A stretch of 58,000 nucleotides of DNA. Origin: Cryptomeria japonica (Eukaryota; Streptophyta; Pinopsida; Cupressales; Cupressaceae). The position numbers and the translations under genes are program-made. Where the stretch lies: assembly GCF_030272615.1 (NCBI RefSeq), contig NC_081415.1, positions 422,561,757 to 422,619,756 on the forward strand. Direction: 5' to 3'. Under the pieces are notes generated by a model. It was not told the origin of the DNA and searched no databases. It saw only the letters and a list, made by a program, of their open reading frames with translations. This document shows positions 35,242-46,770 of this stretch, one piece after another (positions within the stretch are counted from its first letter, which is position 1; each line of letters starts with the position of its first letter).

Positions 35242-36989
35242 CTCATGCCTCCATTAATGGAGAAAAATAAAGTTGGGGTAGGAAATAAATCTAATGCAAG
35301 CACAGCAGAAGGGAAAAAAAAATTCAAAACATCGCCGAAGGGAAGAAGTCATTTCAACAGGCTCTCGAAGGACACTCCACCATATTTTTGGAGGATGCAA
35401 GGTTCGAGTCAGAGTCTTCCCAAGATGTAACCACAAACCAGACCCACGAAGAAGGTGAGGCTACCTCGGCACCTAAAGTTGTCATTAAACCTAATGCTTC
35501 CATGGTAGAATGTATTTCTAAGGAGATAACTAGACTTAGGGATTCTACAATATTTTTTTAGCAGCCCTTGATGTAGATAGAATGTCGTCTAGACAGTATC
35601 TGAATAGGTGGTTTCAAGATATTTGGTTTTCAAAGCTTGGCATCCATTTTTCATTTTGTAGAATGTTGCAAAAAGGATTGTTTTTTATTTTTTTAATGAT
35701 AAAGTAACCCAGAAGAAAGTGCTAGAAAAACAATTCTGGAATGTTGGAAACTCTTGTTTTAGAGTCGTCCCTTGGAATCCCATTGCATGTAACGAGGAAG
35801 TCATGGCATTGTCTAACCCTAAATGGGTTATTATTAAAAACATACCACTATTTTTATGGAACTGTATATCCAAATTTATTGAACCCCTAGGTAAGGTAAT
35901 CAAAATTGATTCCTCTACTACCCTGCTTCCCTATATGGATGCGAGAGTGCTTATCGCCCTCAACCTTGGCTCGTCTCTTCCCTTTGTAATTGATATATGC
36001 ATTGAAAATCAACTATTATCTTGTCCTTTAGAGTATTTGGGAGGAATTAATGCCTGCCATAAGTGCAGGAGAAGTGGACACTCCCTAAAAATCGCCCTCT
36101 ATTAGCAAGAAAGAATAACACTCATTCCAGGAACACCTCTGTTCGACACTCTAAGCACTCTGCCTTTGAAGCCCTCTCAAACCCTAAACAAAAAGACTCT
36201 ACTCCCCCCACTACACACAACTTTCGCCCCTTCCGTCCACTCTCAGACTAACCTTACCAATCCGCCACCCCCACATGCCACCGATCCCCCACCCACTAGC
36301 CACCAACCTCAAGGTTGCCCTAGTCCAGCCAGTGCTCCTCCCTCGATAGCTAAGTCTTTGGCCAAATATCAGAAGGCCATAAAAGAGGCCAACTTGGCCA
36401 ATACTACCCCTAGTTCTATGGAACCTGAAATGGTTGGTTTCCCCACTAAACTTTGGTAGACCCAGGACCCAAAATGCACAACAAATCGTCCTTGAAAAGT
36501 TGAAAATTGCTGCAGAATTCAAAAAATAACTTGAAGAGTCTTTAAGCATTCAGAAAAAGGAAATTGAGGCCAGTACCATGCCCTTCCTCCATGACTTGAT
36601 TGAAGGGGAGGATGGTGGTCTTCAAGACACCACCAATGCCATCTGCACTAAAAGTCTGAGGGTTGAATGTAGGGGCAATTGGGACATCCTTAGGGAAACA
36701 AACATCCCTCCCACTGTTGTCGGTTCAAATACTCCCTTGGAGGCCATGGTTGAGGGGGAGGAAACACAAAACTCTACCACACCCCTTGAATTAGCATCAG
36801 GTGGCATTGATGGGGTAGTAGGGCTGACCACCCCCCCCCCCCTCTGACCAAGCCATTGAGGATGGTCATGGACCTAGACTCTGTGGGGAGCCTGATGAAG
36901 GTGAGGTTAACAACAATGGTGGGAATAAGCCAAGCTCCCCAGACTATAGAACAGGGATAACTTTAAGAAACCCCTCCCCCCCCCCCGGG
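35242..36989 (+). pseudogene. LINE ORF1, 5' part (DUF4283-like domain and zinc knuckle)
   Basis: After a basic N-terminal segment (near 35242-35430), a DUF4283-like fold is readable from about 35600 to 36050: WFQDIWFSKLGIHF, FFNDKV, VLEKQFWNVG, VPWNPIACN, PKWVIIKNIP, LFLWN, IEPLGKVIKID and ARVLIALNLG. It is followed by the zinc knuckle CHKCRRSGH at about 36055. A proline-rich segment (36180-36350), an Ala/Lys helical part and an acidic Gly-rich part follow. ORF1 proteins of plant L1s bind element RNA. The frame changes several times, and poly-C runs at 36829-36842 and 36975-36987 lie in it. The DNA transposon cuts it at 36990 and the remainder lies at 50853-51129. Confidence 0.8.
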
Positions 36990-37420
36990 CAACTGTGTAA
37001 AATTCTAGCGAATCATACATTATTTTCAAGGGGGAATTTTCATATCGATGGCGATTTTTTTTTCAAAATAGGGCAAAAAATTATTTTGTATTGGCGATTT
37101 TTTTTCTAGGGTGCGAAAATGCCATAAATTTCTAGCGAATAATACCTTGTTCTATGGGGAAAATATTGATTGTGGGAGGCGAATAATTATTGTTAAAAGG
37201 AACAAATATATAATTGTATGAGCGAAAAATTTTACTCCGAAGGAAAAATTATTTAAATGTATTGGCGATTTTTATCCACCGCTTGAAAATTATTTAAATG
37301 TATTGGCGATTTTTATCCACCACTTGAAAAAAATTTAATTTGTTTTGGTGAATATTTTGTTATTTATGGTACAATATATAATTCATTGGCGATTTCATAA
37401 ATTCATTGCCATTAATAAAC
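36990..37420 (+). repeat. Left subterminal array of GGCGAW words
   Basis: About ten copies of T-[AG]GCGAAT or TTGGCGATTTTT occur (37016, 37046, 37093, 37134, 37177, 37222, 37262, 37311, 37346, 37386). The stretch 37234-37330 is a 49-bp tandem duplication containing ATTGGCGATTTTTATCCACC twice. Subterminal motif arrays are where hAT transposases bind next to the terminal repeats, so these are candidate binding sites. Confidence 0.7.
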
Positions 37421-38032
37421 AAGGCACATCACATCACATAATACATTGAGTCCGGACTCTGCACGATGTATCAATAAGCGCGGCCTCTTTGACACGTAAA
37501 GGGTGACACATACCTAAAATCTATCAATGATTTTAAACCGTTCAATGATCGTATATCAATGGCTGAAGTTTTATTTCGGCCCAATTTTCTGAAGAGAACA
37601 TAGCTCACCAGCAAGTGCCTGGAATGGAATTGGATTCAATAGACACGTATCAAATGTTATGAATCGCGATCGATAATTTCGTTCATTTAATATATATCTT
37701 TTCACTTACGGCAATCCACTCTATCCCCACGACTTCCAATGTGATACTTGCCAATTTGGTACTAGTTCATAGTTGTTTCCAATTTCGCACACTCATGCAT
37801 TTATGGGAAAGATTTGCAGAGATACGAAAGATTTAAAAAAATTTATAGCAGTTAATACTGCTAAAGAAGTAATTATTACAATCAAGAGATTCAACAATTT
37901 ATATATGATCTCTGCTTCTTTCATCTTCAATTAGCCTTTGCCATTTAGTAGATAAATCGTCAGAGCTCACGGTATTTTAGGTTTATAGGCTCACTGCTCA
38001 GGTTGTTTAATTTGTTAATCTATTTTCTCAAG
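37421..38032 (+). promoter_or_regulatory. Upstream region of P1 with a TATA-like box
   Basis: Non-coding. ATTTATATATGATC near 37897 lies about 135 bases before the P1 start. The pyrimidine-rich TAATCTATTTTCTCAAG immediately before the ATG at 38033 also resembles a splice acceptor, so a 5' non-coding exon is possible. Confidence 0.4.
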
Positions 38033-38608
38033 ATGGACACTCCCATCCACTTGAGAAGTATTTCTACAGAGGACCAGAGGACCTTTCTAGGCTCCGTTAG
38101 AGACCCAACCCTCCAATCAATCTGCAAGGAGGTTGGGTCGTTCACCAATGAAGTTGTGCGGATGGTGTTGGGCAGAGAATTTCTGCGAAACGAAAATAGG
38201 TACCGTGTTAACACAGACCTTACATTCCGCTTCTTAGCGTCTCTTTTGGACTTGGGAGGAGACAAGGTGGATATGTTGATGCTGTTGAGGAAGGTTTTTA
38301 AGGAAGACTTCCTCGGAGATGACATTACTCTTGTCGTTCTTGCAGAAGTAGGGGTGGGGATCCCTTGGGCGAGTGATTTATCCAAGCTTCTCCTCCCCGA
38401 CCAAACACTGCCAGTGGCCAAGCAACCATTTCTCCTAAACTTGAATGCGGAGCAGCTGACGCGTCACAGAAAATGGGCGCGGATTGGCAAGGACTTCCTC
38501 CGAAAATGGTTCCTCCTAGATGACTTTCCAAACTACATGTGGCTTGAAGAATTCTCTCAACTTATGCTGTCTGAAGAATTCTACATGGAAGGAGGGCCAA
38601 ATTCTTAG
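38033..38608 (+). CDS. P1: unknown helical protein carried by the hAT-like element (191 aa, intact)
   Basis: An uninterrupted frame begins MDTPIHLRSISTEDQRTFLG and ends at the TAG at 38606-38608. An upstream in-frame Met at 38003 exists, but the one at 38033 follows a pyrimidine-AG stretch and opens the part shared with the second copy. It is about as long as the copy at 39210-39917 (minus). The two share V-V, then R-Y, then N, then F-L near the middle, G-V-G-I, and R-x-x-A-R-[IV]-G near the C-terminal third. The predicted character is mostly alpha-helical with mixed charge; no signal peptide, membrane segment or zinc site is seen. I do not recognise the family. It is the only clearly intact gene in the window and has richer G/C use than the surroundings, hinting at recent constraint or recent capture. 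Confidence 0.6.
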   Translation: MDTPIHLRSISTEDQRTFLGSVRDPTLQSICKEVGSFTNEVVRMVLGREFLRNENRYRVNTDLTFRFLASLLDLGGDKVDMLMLLRKVFKEDFLGDDITLVVLAEVGVGIPWASDLSKLLLPDQTLPVAKQPFLLNLNAEQLTRHRKWARIGKDFLRKWFLLDDFPNYMWLEEFSQLMLSEEFYMEGGPNS

Positions 38609-39209
38609 GGAAAAATTGTAAACAATTCCACTACCTGTAGTTTTTTTTTCCTATGTCCTTGAACCCTAACAGGCTAAGTGCCAGTGGCTCACTCATTTTG
38701 GCTTTTAAGTTTTTGGGGTACTCAAGTCTCTGACGAAAAAATTGTAAATTTCAAAAGCATAAATATTAATGATAATTTTTCAAATTCCAGTTTGTTTCAC
38801 TTTGCCTCTTACAGTCTTATAGATATAAAAATGCTTTCTATAATTCTATTTCATTTTTATTAATTAATTTCTTTCAAATGCTTTTTGTATATGAGCTACG
38901 TTATTTCAATTATTTGTTAAACAATGGAAATAAATTTAATACCGTGATCTTTTTATGTAATGCTATTAAAAAAAAATATTCAATTCGTTCCATTAATTAT
39001 TTGTACATTGATTATGGTTGATTATAATTTTATAAATATATACTATTACTATATAGTCATTCAAAATACAAAATTTCAAAAGTTGCAAGATACAAAAGTT
39101 TATCGGTCAAGGTTTTTTCATTCAATTAATTGAAACGTTTCAAGATATAAAATTTGTCCATAGCTTATAGCAAGCAGACAAAAAAACTAGTTCATTGTCG
39201 ATAGGCCAC
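38609..39209. other. A/T-rich spacer between the convergent P1 copies
   Basis: Non-coding and strongly A/T rich. It contains only the 3' flanks of the two convergent P1 genes. No repeat or RNA is recognised. Confidence 0.5.
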
Positions 39210-39917
39210 TCACTCAGTCTCACTATCCCCCTGGGTCACTTCCTCCCAGTCCCTTCCGTCCTCAGAGGTCGATGCTTTGGCTTTCCCTTTTGCCGCTTCA
39301 GCTTTCATTTTTGGAATGCAGTTTAAGAAACCGAAGTCAGGGTCGCCCTCCAAGCTTGCCAGTAGCTGTATGGCCCTTCCTTCTTCAGCCCTATCTCTCA
39401 ATGCCCTACCAACCTCCATCCTTGCCGCCACATGCAAAGCATTCAGGATTTCATCCACCCTCGTTAATTTAACAAAGAGTTTCATCGTTTCCCACCCCAC
39501 CCGGGCTCGTTCACGGCACTGGTATTTGATTTCATCCTCTGGGCCATGAATAAAAGGAAGCAATTCCTCCTGGTCGTCCCCTTCCATAATTCAAATGCCA
39601 ACTCCCAGCACCACCCACTCCAAGATTGAATCCAAGTTAATCAAAAACTCCCCATCAATCAATTTGACCAATGCGAGTTTTACCTTTTCCACCTCCGATT
39701 TGAATTCACAGGCCCACGCCATAATCAGAGAGTAAACCTCCATGTTAGTTCAATACCGGTGACTGATATGTGTCACCTCCTCTGCAAGAATCAGTCGAGC
39801 TACCACCCACAACTTCTCCTCCTTAAACCTGAACAATCCTTGCATTTGTTTATTAGATACTTTGTCCAAAAAGGGCACCAACTTCTTGTCTGTTTGAAGT
39901 GTGAAATTAGCCTCCAT
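39210..39917 (-). pseudogene. P1-like paralogue, minus strand, two in-frame stops
   Basis: From the ATG at 39917 a single frame of 236 codons reads MEANFTLQTDKKLVPFLDKV down to the stop at 39210. It is broken only by two TGA codons (one after ISHRY near 39750, one after LGVGI near 39594). Conserved with P1 are V-V followed by a helix, R-Y, N, K-V, F-L near 39650, then G-V-G-I, and R-x-x-A-R-V-G near 39490. The C-terminal tail is acidic (SEDGRDWEEVTQGDSETE). It lies tail to tail with P1, 600 bp away. Both stops are TGA, as produced by C-to-T change at CGA. Confidence 0.6.
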
Positions 39918-40500
39918 TGTCTTACAGAAGGTACGATTCTACAAACTACAGATTTGTTCTGCACTTGTAGCTACTTCAAAGCAAAAAGTGGTATACAGAT
40001 GAAAAGGTAAAAAAATCTGCCTCCGTCTTAACTCTTATAGGTCGGGTAATGAATGTGCACGATAAGACATTAATGCCATGAGATCAGGAAAAATATTTCC
40101 TGCCATCCTCCCCTTCCTCATTTCGCGCGGCATGTCGCAGACAACTCCTTGTGCAACAATTAATCACCACCTTGGCATTTGTACTTTCCAAATTTACTCA
40201 CCTTAACAGGTTGAGGACTGCAGTTGCACATTTTTTTAAATTAATAGACTAAATTTATGTTGAAATTTTATATATATTTTTAAACTATTTTTGAAAATTA
40301 TATATCGTAAACATATTTTCAAAGAATTTTGTTAAACGTTAAATTAATATTTTAGATTTAATATTGAATGTTTTCTTTTTAATATTAAACTTTTACCTTT
40401 CAAATTGCATATCAAAATTTATATTTTTATTTAGTTATTTGTTTTATTCTAGAAACTAAGTTTCATGTTTTATACTATTTTTGAATTTAAAATTTTTACA
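39918..40500. other. A/T-rich non-coding stretch upstream of the P1-like copy
   Basis: No gene is seen. The first 200 bases are G/C-richer and could hold the promoter of the minus-strand P1 copy; the rest is ATTTTT/AATATT sequence. Confidence 0.45.
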
Positions 40501-40610
40501 AATAATATTAACATTATATTTAATAGTTATCTCAAACTATTGCACATCTTTAATTACAAATAATATTTATTATTAACATTATATTTAATAGTTATCTCAA
40601 ACTATTGCCC
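40501..40610 (+). repeat. 66-bp tandem duplication
   Basis: ATTAACATTATATTTAATAG, then TTATCTCAAACTATTGC occurs twice, the starts about 66 bases apart (near 40506 and 40572). Confidence 0.85.
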
Positions 40611-40614
40611 AATG

Positions 40615-41670
40615 CCCGGAATTGAACATTTTAAATTTAATTAAATAGAATTAAGTGAAAGTCTATACTTATAGTCTATGACTCTATAGACTATAAATCT
40701 CTTTTTCGGGCGGAATTTTAAAATGATTTAGTAGACTTTAAAAACAGACTCGAAAAGTAACACAAGTATGGTGACGTGCCAGAAAAAATGGTAGAAGTCG
40801 TGGGACCCACTTCATCTAAAAACAGGTACCATTGACCGTTGGATGAACAAAGATCAACGGCTATGGTGGATTTTGGCCCGAATGTGGGAAGTGAACACCT
40901 TTCTGAGAACTTCACCCGGAATTGGACATTTTAAATTTAATTAAATAATAATTAAGTCTAAAAATCTCTTTTTCGGGCGGAATTTTAAAATGATTAAATA
41001 GACTAAAAATCAAACCGGAAAAGTGACACGAGTATGGTGACATGCCAGAAAAATGGCAGAAGTCGTGGGACCCACTACATCTTAAAACAGGTACCATCAA
41101 CCATTGGATCAACAAAGATCAACGGCTAGAGTGGATTTCGGTCCGAATGTGGGAAGTGAACACATTTGGGAGAACTTCGCCCGGAATTGGACATTTTAAA
41201 TGTAATTAAATATAATTAAGTCTATAAAGCTTTTTTTTGGGCGGAGGTTTAAAATGATTAAATAGACTAAAAATCAAACCCAAAAAGTGACACGATTATG
41301 GTGACATGCCAGAAAAATGGCAGAAGTCGTGGGACCCACTACATCTTAAAATAGGTACCATCGACCGTCGGATGAACAAAGATCAACGACTTAGGGTGGA
41401 ATTTGGCCCAAATGTGGGAAGTGAACACATTTGGGAGAACTTCGCCCGGAATTGAAACGTTTTAAATTTAATTAAATATAAGTAAGTCTATAAAGCACTT
41501 TTTCAGACGGAAGTTTAAAATTATTAAACAGACTTAAAAAACAGACCTGTAAAGTCACAACAGGTTGGTCCCTCGTCTGTTGGATGAGAAAAGATCAACA
41601 GCTTAGGGTGGATTTCGGCCTGAATGTGGGAAGTGAACACATTTGGGAGAACTTCGTCCGGAATTGAACG
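40615..41670 (+). repeat. Tandem repeat upstream of P2, four units of about 210-300 bp
   Basis: Units begin with CCCGGAATTG at 40615, 40915, 41180 and 41445, with a partial fifth at 41657. Each contains ATTTTAAATTTAATTAAAT, GGGCGGAATTTTAAAATGA, GTGACATGCCAGAAAAATGG, CGTGGGACCCACT, GGTACCAT, AAAGATCAACGG and GAATGTGGGAAGTGAACAC. The second and third units are 265 bases each, the first is longer by an insertion, and the fourth lacks the CGTGGGACCCACT part. They lie 0.5-1.6 kb upstream of P2. Their promoter-proximal position suggests enhancer-like repeats, but that is inference. Confidence 0.92.
40801..41339. promoter_or_regulatory. Three GTGGGACCCAC palindromes (TCP-type sites)
   Basis: The 11-base palindrome GTGGGACCCAC occurs at 40801-40811, 41065-41075 and 41329-41339, once in each of the first three tandem units. 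It contains the class I TCP factor consensus (GGNCCCAC, or GTGGGNCC on the other strand) in both orientations. TCP proteins are plant regulators of cell-proliferation genes. Binding is not shown, but the sequence match is exact and spaced by 264 bases each time. Confidence 0.6.
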
Positions 41671-41676
41671 TATTAC

Positions 41677-41871
41677 TGATTACATTTAATGTCCTCAGAA
41701 TTTATACTGAAGTAGTGAATGTTTTGTCCTTCGGCATCGAATACTTATTAATAATAATTAATTAAATTACAACATGATTCTTAATGTCCTTGGAATTTAT
41801 ACTGAAGTAATGAATGTTTTGTCCTTCGGCATCGAATAGTTATTAATAGTAATTAATAAAATTACAACATG
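41677..41871 (+). repeat. 98-bp tandem duplication
   Basis: TGATT, then TTAATGTCC, GAATTTATACTGAAGTA and GTCCTTCGGCATCGAATA occurs twice, starting at 41677 and 41775, with few differences, so it is young. Confidence 0.9.
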
Positions 41872-42194
41872 ATTCTTGATATTTTTCCATTTAGGTTTTA
41901 CTTTTCTACTTTTTAGAGTTTTCAAAATAAGAGACTCGTAAATCATAATCGTCTTTCATTTCTTGGACAAACCTGTAAATCGAGGGAGATTCGGAAACAG
42001 CTACTAGATTGAGGAATGCAAGTTGCAACAGAGACTGTCTGCGCCAATCTAGTGAAATAGAAATTCCAATTTCCGAGTAAAATCTAGAACACCTACATCC
42101 CGCCTTTTTTGCTTTTGGTAATCCCGTGGTCCAATTTGAGGGTTAGCATTTTCAGGTTGTTATCTAGCATTATTTTGAATTATTAACAATAATA
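41872..42194 (+). other. 5' flank of P2
   Basis: Non-coding. Pyrimidine-rich stretches (near 41890 and 42100) precede the first Met at 42195. No clear TATA box is seen close to the start, so an upstream non-coding exon is possible. Confidence 0.4.
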
Positions 42195-45100
42195 GTGATG
42201 GGGAAAACGGGAAGCAGTAGTTCTACAAGAAGCCAAGTGAAAAACAAAATGTACCTAACCGAACTGGTTAAAACACCAGGTTTCACTGATGAATACCATG
42301 ATATTTATGACTTTGCTATCCATGGTGAAAAGCGTATCATAGATATTAGATATACATTGTCTAGTAAGGCGGCAAATGCATCCAAGGCAAAATTTACTGT
42401 TTTCAACCCAATGTTACGACAAAAAACAAATAAAATCGCATCATGGGATGTTGGATTGGGAAGCATGGTGTTACCTGAAGTATTCCCTTGCCCTGATTTT
42501 GTCATGGTCTGCGCCAAAAATTATGATGAAGATAAAAAAACAATTGTCAATAAAAATACAAAAGAGGAAATTCTATCCATAAACGAGGGAGAATTTGCTC
42601 GTTTGTTGAACCTAGGATTTGAAGCCCAAAACTCAAACGTCCAAATTGACCTAGGAAAGCTGGCAGAGAATTATGAGAGTCTTGATCCAAGTCGCAAAGA
42701 TTCATTTATCAAAGCTCTAATAAAGATTGGTACTGGTATTGTGTTGGATCAGAATAATAAGCCTCCTTATGATTCTAAAATTTTTGTCCCATGGGTTGGG
42801 GATACTATTTCCTTGCTGTCATTTTTCCTAGGATTGGAAAATGATAGGAAAGTGGGTGCAAGCCTTCTTGAATTGATTTATAATATCCATTGTGCAGGTC
42901 AGCCAGTAAGATATAATTTTATTGAGCACATTGTAAAATCCATGCAAAAACAGTTACTAATGATCAAAAAAGGTTCCTGTAAGACATTAAGGTTCTCATC
43001 CTACTTGTGCTATCTCCTTCTATCCAAGTATCATGCAATATTTGAGACCAACAAGCTTCAAATTGTGAGCTATAAGATTGATGAGAAGACTGGGAAGAGA
43101 ACAGAGTGTCCAATATATGATTGGACCCCAAAGATAAGGATGCATGATAACAGAAAGAACTACAACCATTTTGTAGACTTCTTTTTGGCACCAATGTATA
43201 ATGAAATTAGAAGCACTCCAATGCCTAGGTTGCCTGTCTTGTAGAGAGTGCATTCAACTCGGAAGTCAAATAGAATTGGCTGACTGGTTCTTCATGGAAG
43301 AATTCATTGTGTTAAGGTTTTACGAATCAGCAGTAAAACCATACAGACTTCCAATACATGTGACAGAGAGGGTATTTGCATTAGAGTATGTACGGCAATT
43401 GGAGAGCATAGATAGACACTTCCATGGTCAGCAAAAGAAGAGCATATTTCCTTCCTTGCCTTTCTCATGTGGAGGGTTCACATTTGAGAGAAAAGCATTC
43501 ATTGTGGCACATGATTTCTTGACAGTTTTTAACTTTGGTGATGAGGGTCTCTGGTAGTATGATCCAATCAGTGTAGTTCAAGCAAGGCTTAAGAAAAATG
43601 GGAACTCTTCAACATTATGTCAACATGAAAGTAAGCCATTGCTAGAAAAGCTTAGAAACAAGGACTCCTGGGATGAGGTTAAAAAAGAGATGGAGAAAAC
43701 TACAGCTGACAATAACATTTCAACAGAAGAAATTTCATCACAAATTATGGCATTGCAAATGCACACAGAGAGGACAATAGAGGAGGGCCAGGGCATCCAA
43801 AATAAGAGGTCCTACAATTTCTACCTAAAATCTGCTAATCCATCTAAAAAAATATTCCCAAATCAATTCTGCACGAATGTAAAGAGAATTATTTCACTCA
43901 AACCAAAATAAATGATTTTTGGACTATGAGGAGGAATCTCGGTGAACCAAAGACAAGTGCAGAATTTGAGAGCATCGACGAGGATGCAGAGTTTAGCAAA
44001 TTGTGGGATATGGAGCATGGTGGGACTAAAGGTGATGATGATGAGAATGAGGTTGTTGTTGAGCCCCCTCCAACAACTACTACAGTCCCTAAAATATTAA
44101 GTGGAGTCAGTGAGTCCATGAAAGAAAAATATAGCAAAGGGGCAAACCTTGTGGAAAAAATGGGTTTTGAAGGTGGTGGTCTAGGTCCCAGAGGAGAGGG
44201 CATTTGGTATCCACTTCAGGTACAACTTCCATCATAGTCAAAATGAAAAGGTCCTTATAAATCAGTCATTGGACTTGATTCTTCAGATTCATCAGGGATA
44301 GGTACTACTCATTACGCTCAGGGTCCACCTACATTTGTTTCAGGTTCAAATCCACAACCACCACCACATCATGGTATTCCCATTGGTGGTGAATCAAGTG
44401 CCACTGCCACTGGTGGGGAATCTGGGGATAGTATTCCTATTAATGTTCAGTCAAGTGCCGTTGTGATTGGTGGGGTTGGCATGGGTACTACTACTGATAC
44501 TAGTTGTCTTGGTGTTGGACAAGGGCAACAACAAAAAATCTCTCGCAAGAGGCCACTAGAGGTAGATACTCAATCTCATACTATTGAGAATCCTATATCA
44601 AGTGTCACTGACACTACAAATCAATCATTTGCAGCTTCAGATCACACACCTCAAAAGACTATGAAAATTACACATGAAAGTGTCAGTGGGAGTAGGACAG
44701 CATCAGGAACTGTTGTTGGTAATCCTCATCAAGCATTAGTTAAAACCACAGGAATAAGTGGAACTGGAGCCTATGGTATTCCTATGTCACCTTTCAAACA
44801 TTCAATTGCTTCAGCAAGCCCAGATTTTCAATTTCGTGATTACTATGAAAAATATTAACACACAACAAAAGCAAATAAAGAAAAAAAGAAAGCATTTCAT
44901 AGGAATTTCGTGTCTGAAGTTGTAAACGAACAGCCTGCAAGGAATAGGGTATTTCCAACATATGACCCACAGAAAGATATGATGGATTTCATGGTTGTTA
45001 TACCCCCGGACATATCTAAAGATAAAAATCCACCACACAGTCAGATAGATCCCTCTCAATTTCAGGTTAGCACCCTCCAAATGGATTTTTCCAAAGTACA

Positions 45101-46258
45101 TAATGTGGACAAAATTAGTGTGTCAAAAAGGACTAACGAAGTGGTCTACACTTCACTGCTAAAGGTGGAGAGAGAAAAAAATAAACTGGAGAAACAAATA
45201 GAAAAGTTACAAGCAGACCTGGAAAACGAAAAATCAAGGAGGAAAGCAGCAGATAGCAAGTGCAATGATTTACAGAAAAGGATTAAAAATTTGGGCTCTG
45301 TAGTAGAAATTGCAGAGCAGGAGAAGAAGGATGCAGAATTGAAAGACCTGACTGAAAAAATGGCTAAAAGCAGTAAAAAAATTGTTGAGGAAAAAGCCAG
45401 TTTTCAAAAATTATACAAAAGTTATGAGTCTGCTACCGCAGAAATGAGAAAGTTACAAGACCTATTGGATCATGGGAAGGAAAAAGAAAAATATTTGCAA
45501 GAGGAAGTAGAGGAAGAAAGAAAAAAAATGTGCACAAATGAAAGAAGACCTGCACAATGCAAATGATAAAATAAAAACTTTGGAGGATAGAAAGAAAGAC
45601 AATATGAAAAATACAACGAAGTATATACAAGAAAACATTTGGCGGCAAATAATGCAGAGTAGTGAGAAGTTGTGTGAATGGTTTCAATTGACTGAAAGTA
45701 TAAGACAATTTTTTATAAAAATCAAAGGGCACTATGAGAAGAGCACACATGTTTATTCAAAAGAGGAAATGGCAAAAAAGATTCTGAAAGTAGTCTACAG
45801 TTCCAGTGACAGCTACTTGGCATCCAAGGGAATTAAGAGCCGCATTGATGCCACAGTTAAGACATCATCTATCATTCAAAAATGCCAGAAGCTAAGGGAA
45901 ACATCAGAAGTTATGGACAGTTGTGGAAAAAAGATAGTGAAGCTGCAAGAAATGAAAAATAATTTGATTAAACTTGGTTTGCCTAAGCCTGTTGACACAT
46001 CAAATAAATTCATTGGAGATAAAAATGAAGTCTGATTTAGACTCGCTTCCAAAGGACACAACTCCCAAAAGCTTTCTGGAATTCATCCAACCATTTACAA
46101 CTCTAACTACGGTATTGGATGAAACAGTGATGTCAAGTAAATCTTATAAATATGGAATGTTGAAGAAGTTGGAGTTGACTTTCCATAGTTTACAGAATAT
46201 TGACCTTCCATCAGATGAAGAGTGGAGCACCCTACAAAAACTGGCACAGAATTCTTAA
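42195..46258 (+). pseudogene. P2: large accessory gene of the hAT-like element (conserved N-terminal region, G-patch, coiled coil)
   Basis: About 1,350 codons in one direction, broken by frameshifts (near 43240, 43910, 45530 in an A8 run, and 46030) and stops (43555, 44235, 44244, 44856). The N-terminal 450 residues are a mixed helix/strand region of unknown fold (LTELVKTPGFTDEYHDIYDF onward, intact to 43244), including the WFFMEEFIVLRF block shared with 4416-7215. Next is a G-patch (44130-44230: ANLVEKMGFEGGGLGPRGEG), then a Gly/Thr/Ser-rich low-complexity part with a basic SRKRPLEV patch (44290-44860), then a long coiled coil (45150-45560: EREKNKLEKQIEKLQADLE) and a helical C-terminus. G-patches bind RNA or activate DEAH helicases. 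No transposase or polymerase motif is present. It lies tail to tail with the transposase gene. Confidence 0.65.
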
Positions 46259-46329
46259 GAATCATAGTATGTATTGCACAATTTTCTTCATTTATTCTTA
46301 ATTTCAAGGTTTTATGGTTTTTCTGTTTG

Positions 46330-46480
46330 CTATTTTGCTAATCCAGCCTATGAATCTATGATGCATTGGCTAATGCTATTTTTCTAATCCAGCCTATGAA
46401 TCTATTTTATGAATAGGAAAAAAATAGCACTCGCTATTGCTATTTTGCTAATCCAGCCTATGAATCTATGATGCACAGTG
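46330..46480 (+). repeat. Three direct repeats of a CTAATCCAGCCTATGAATCTA word
   Basis: GCTAATCCAGCCTATGAATC occurs near 46336 and 46447, and the same word with TTCTAATCC occurs near 46383. Two copies continue with ATGATGCA. Confidence 0.8.
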
Positions 46481-46770
46481 CAAAACTTCAGCCAGTAAAT
46501 TTGTATTCTCAAATTCTACCTTGCTTTAACATTTATGCATTTCTCTATTTCTGATTAGTAGGTTTTAGGCGTTGCTATTATCTATGTTTAATTTGTCATG
46601 GCGTGAATTAATATTTAATTTTGAACTCTATTTTTTGAACAGGAGACATCAAACATGTAGCAGATGTTAAATTGCTAATACGGCCTGTGATGGCCATATA
46701 AATATGTGCTTAGTTTGTGATTTTGATGTTCAGTGTTCACATGTTGCAAACTTGCAATTTGACCTGAAGC

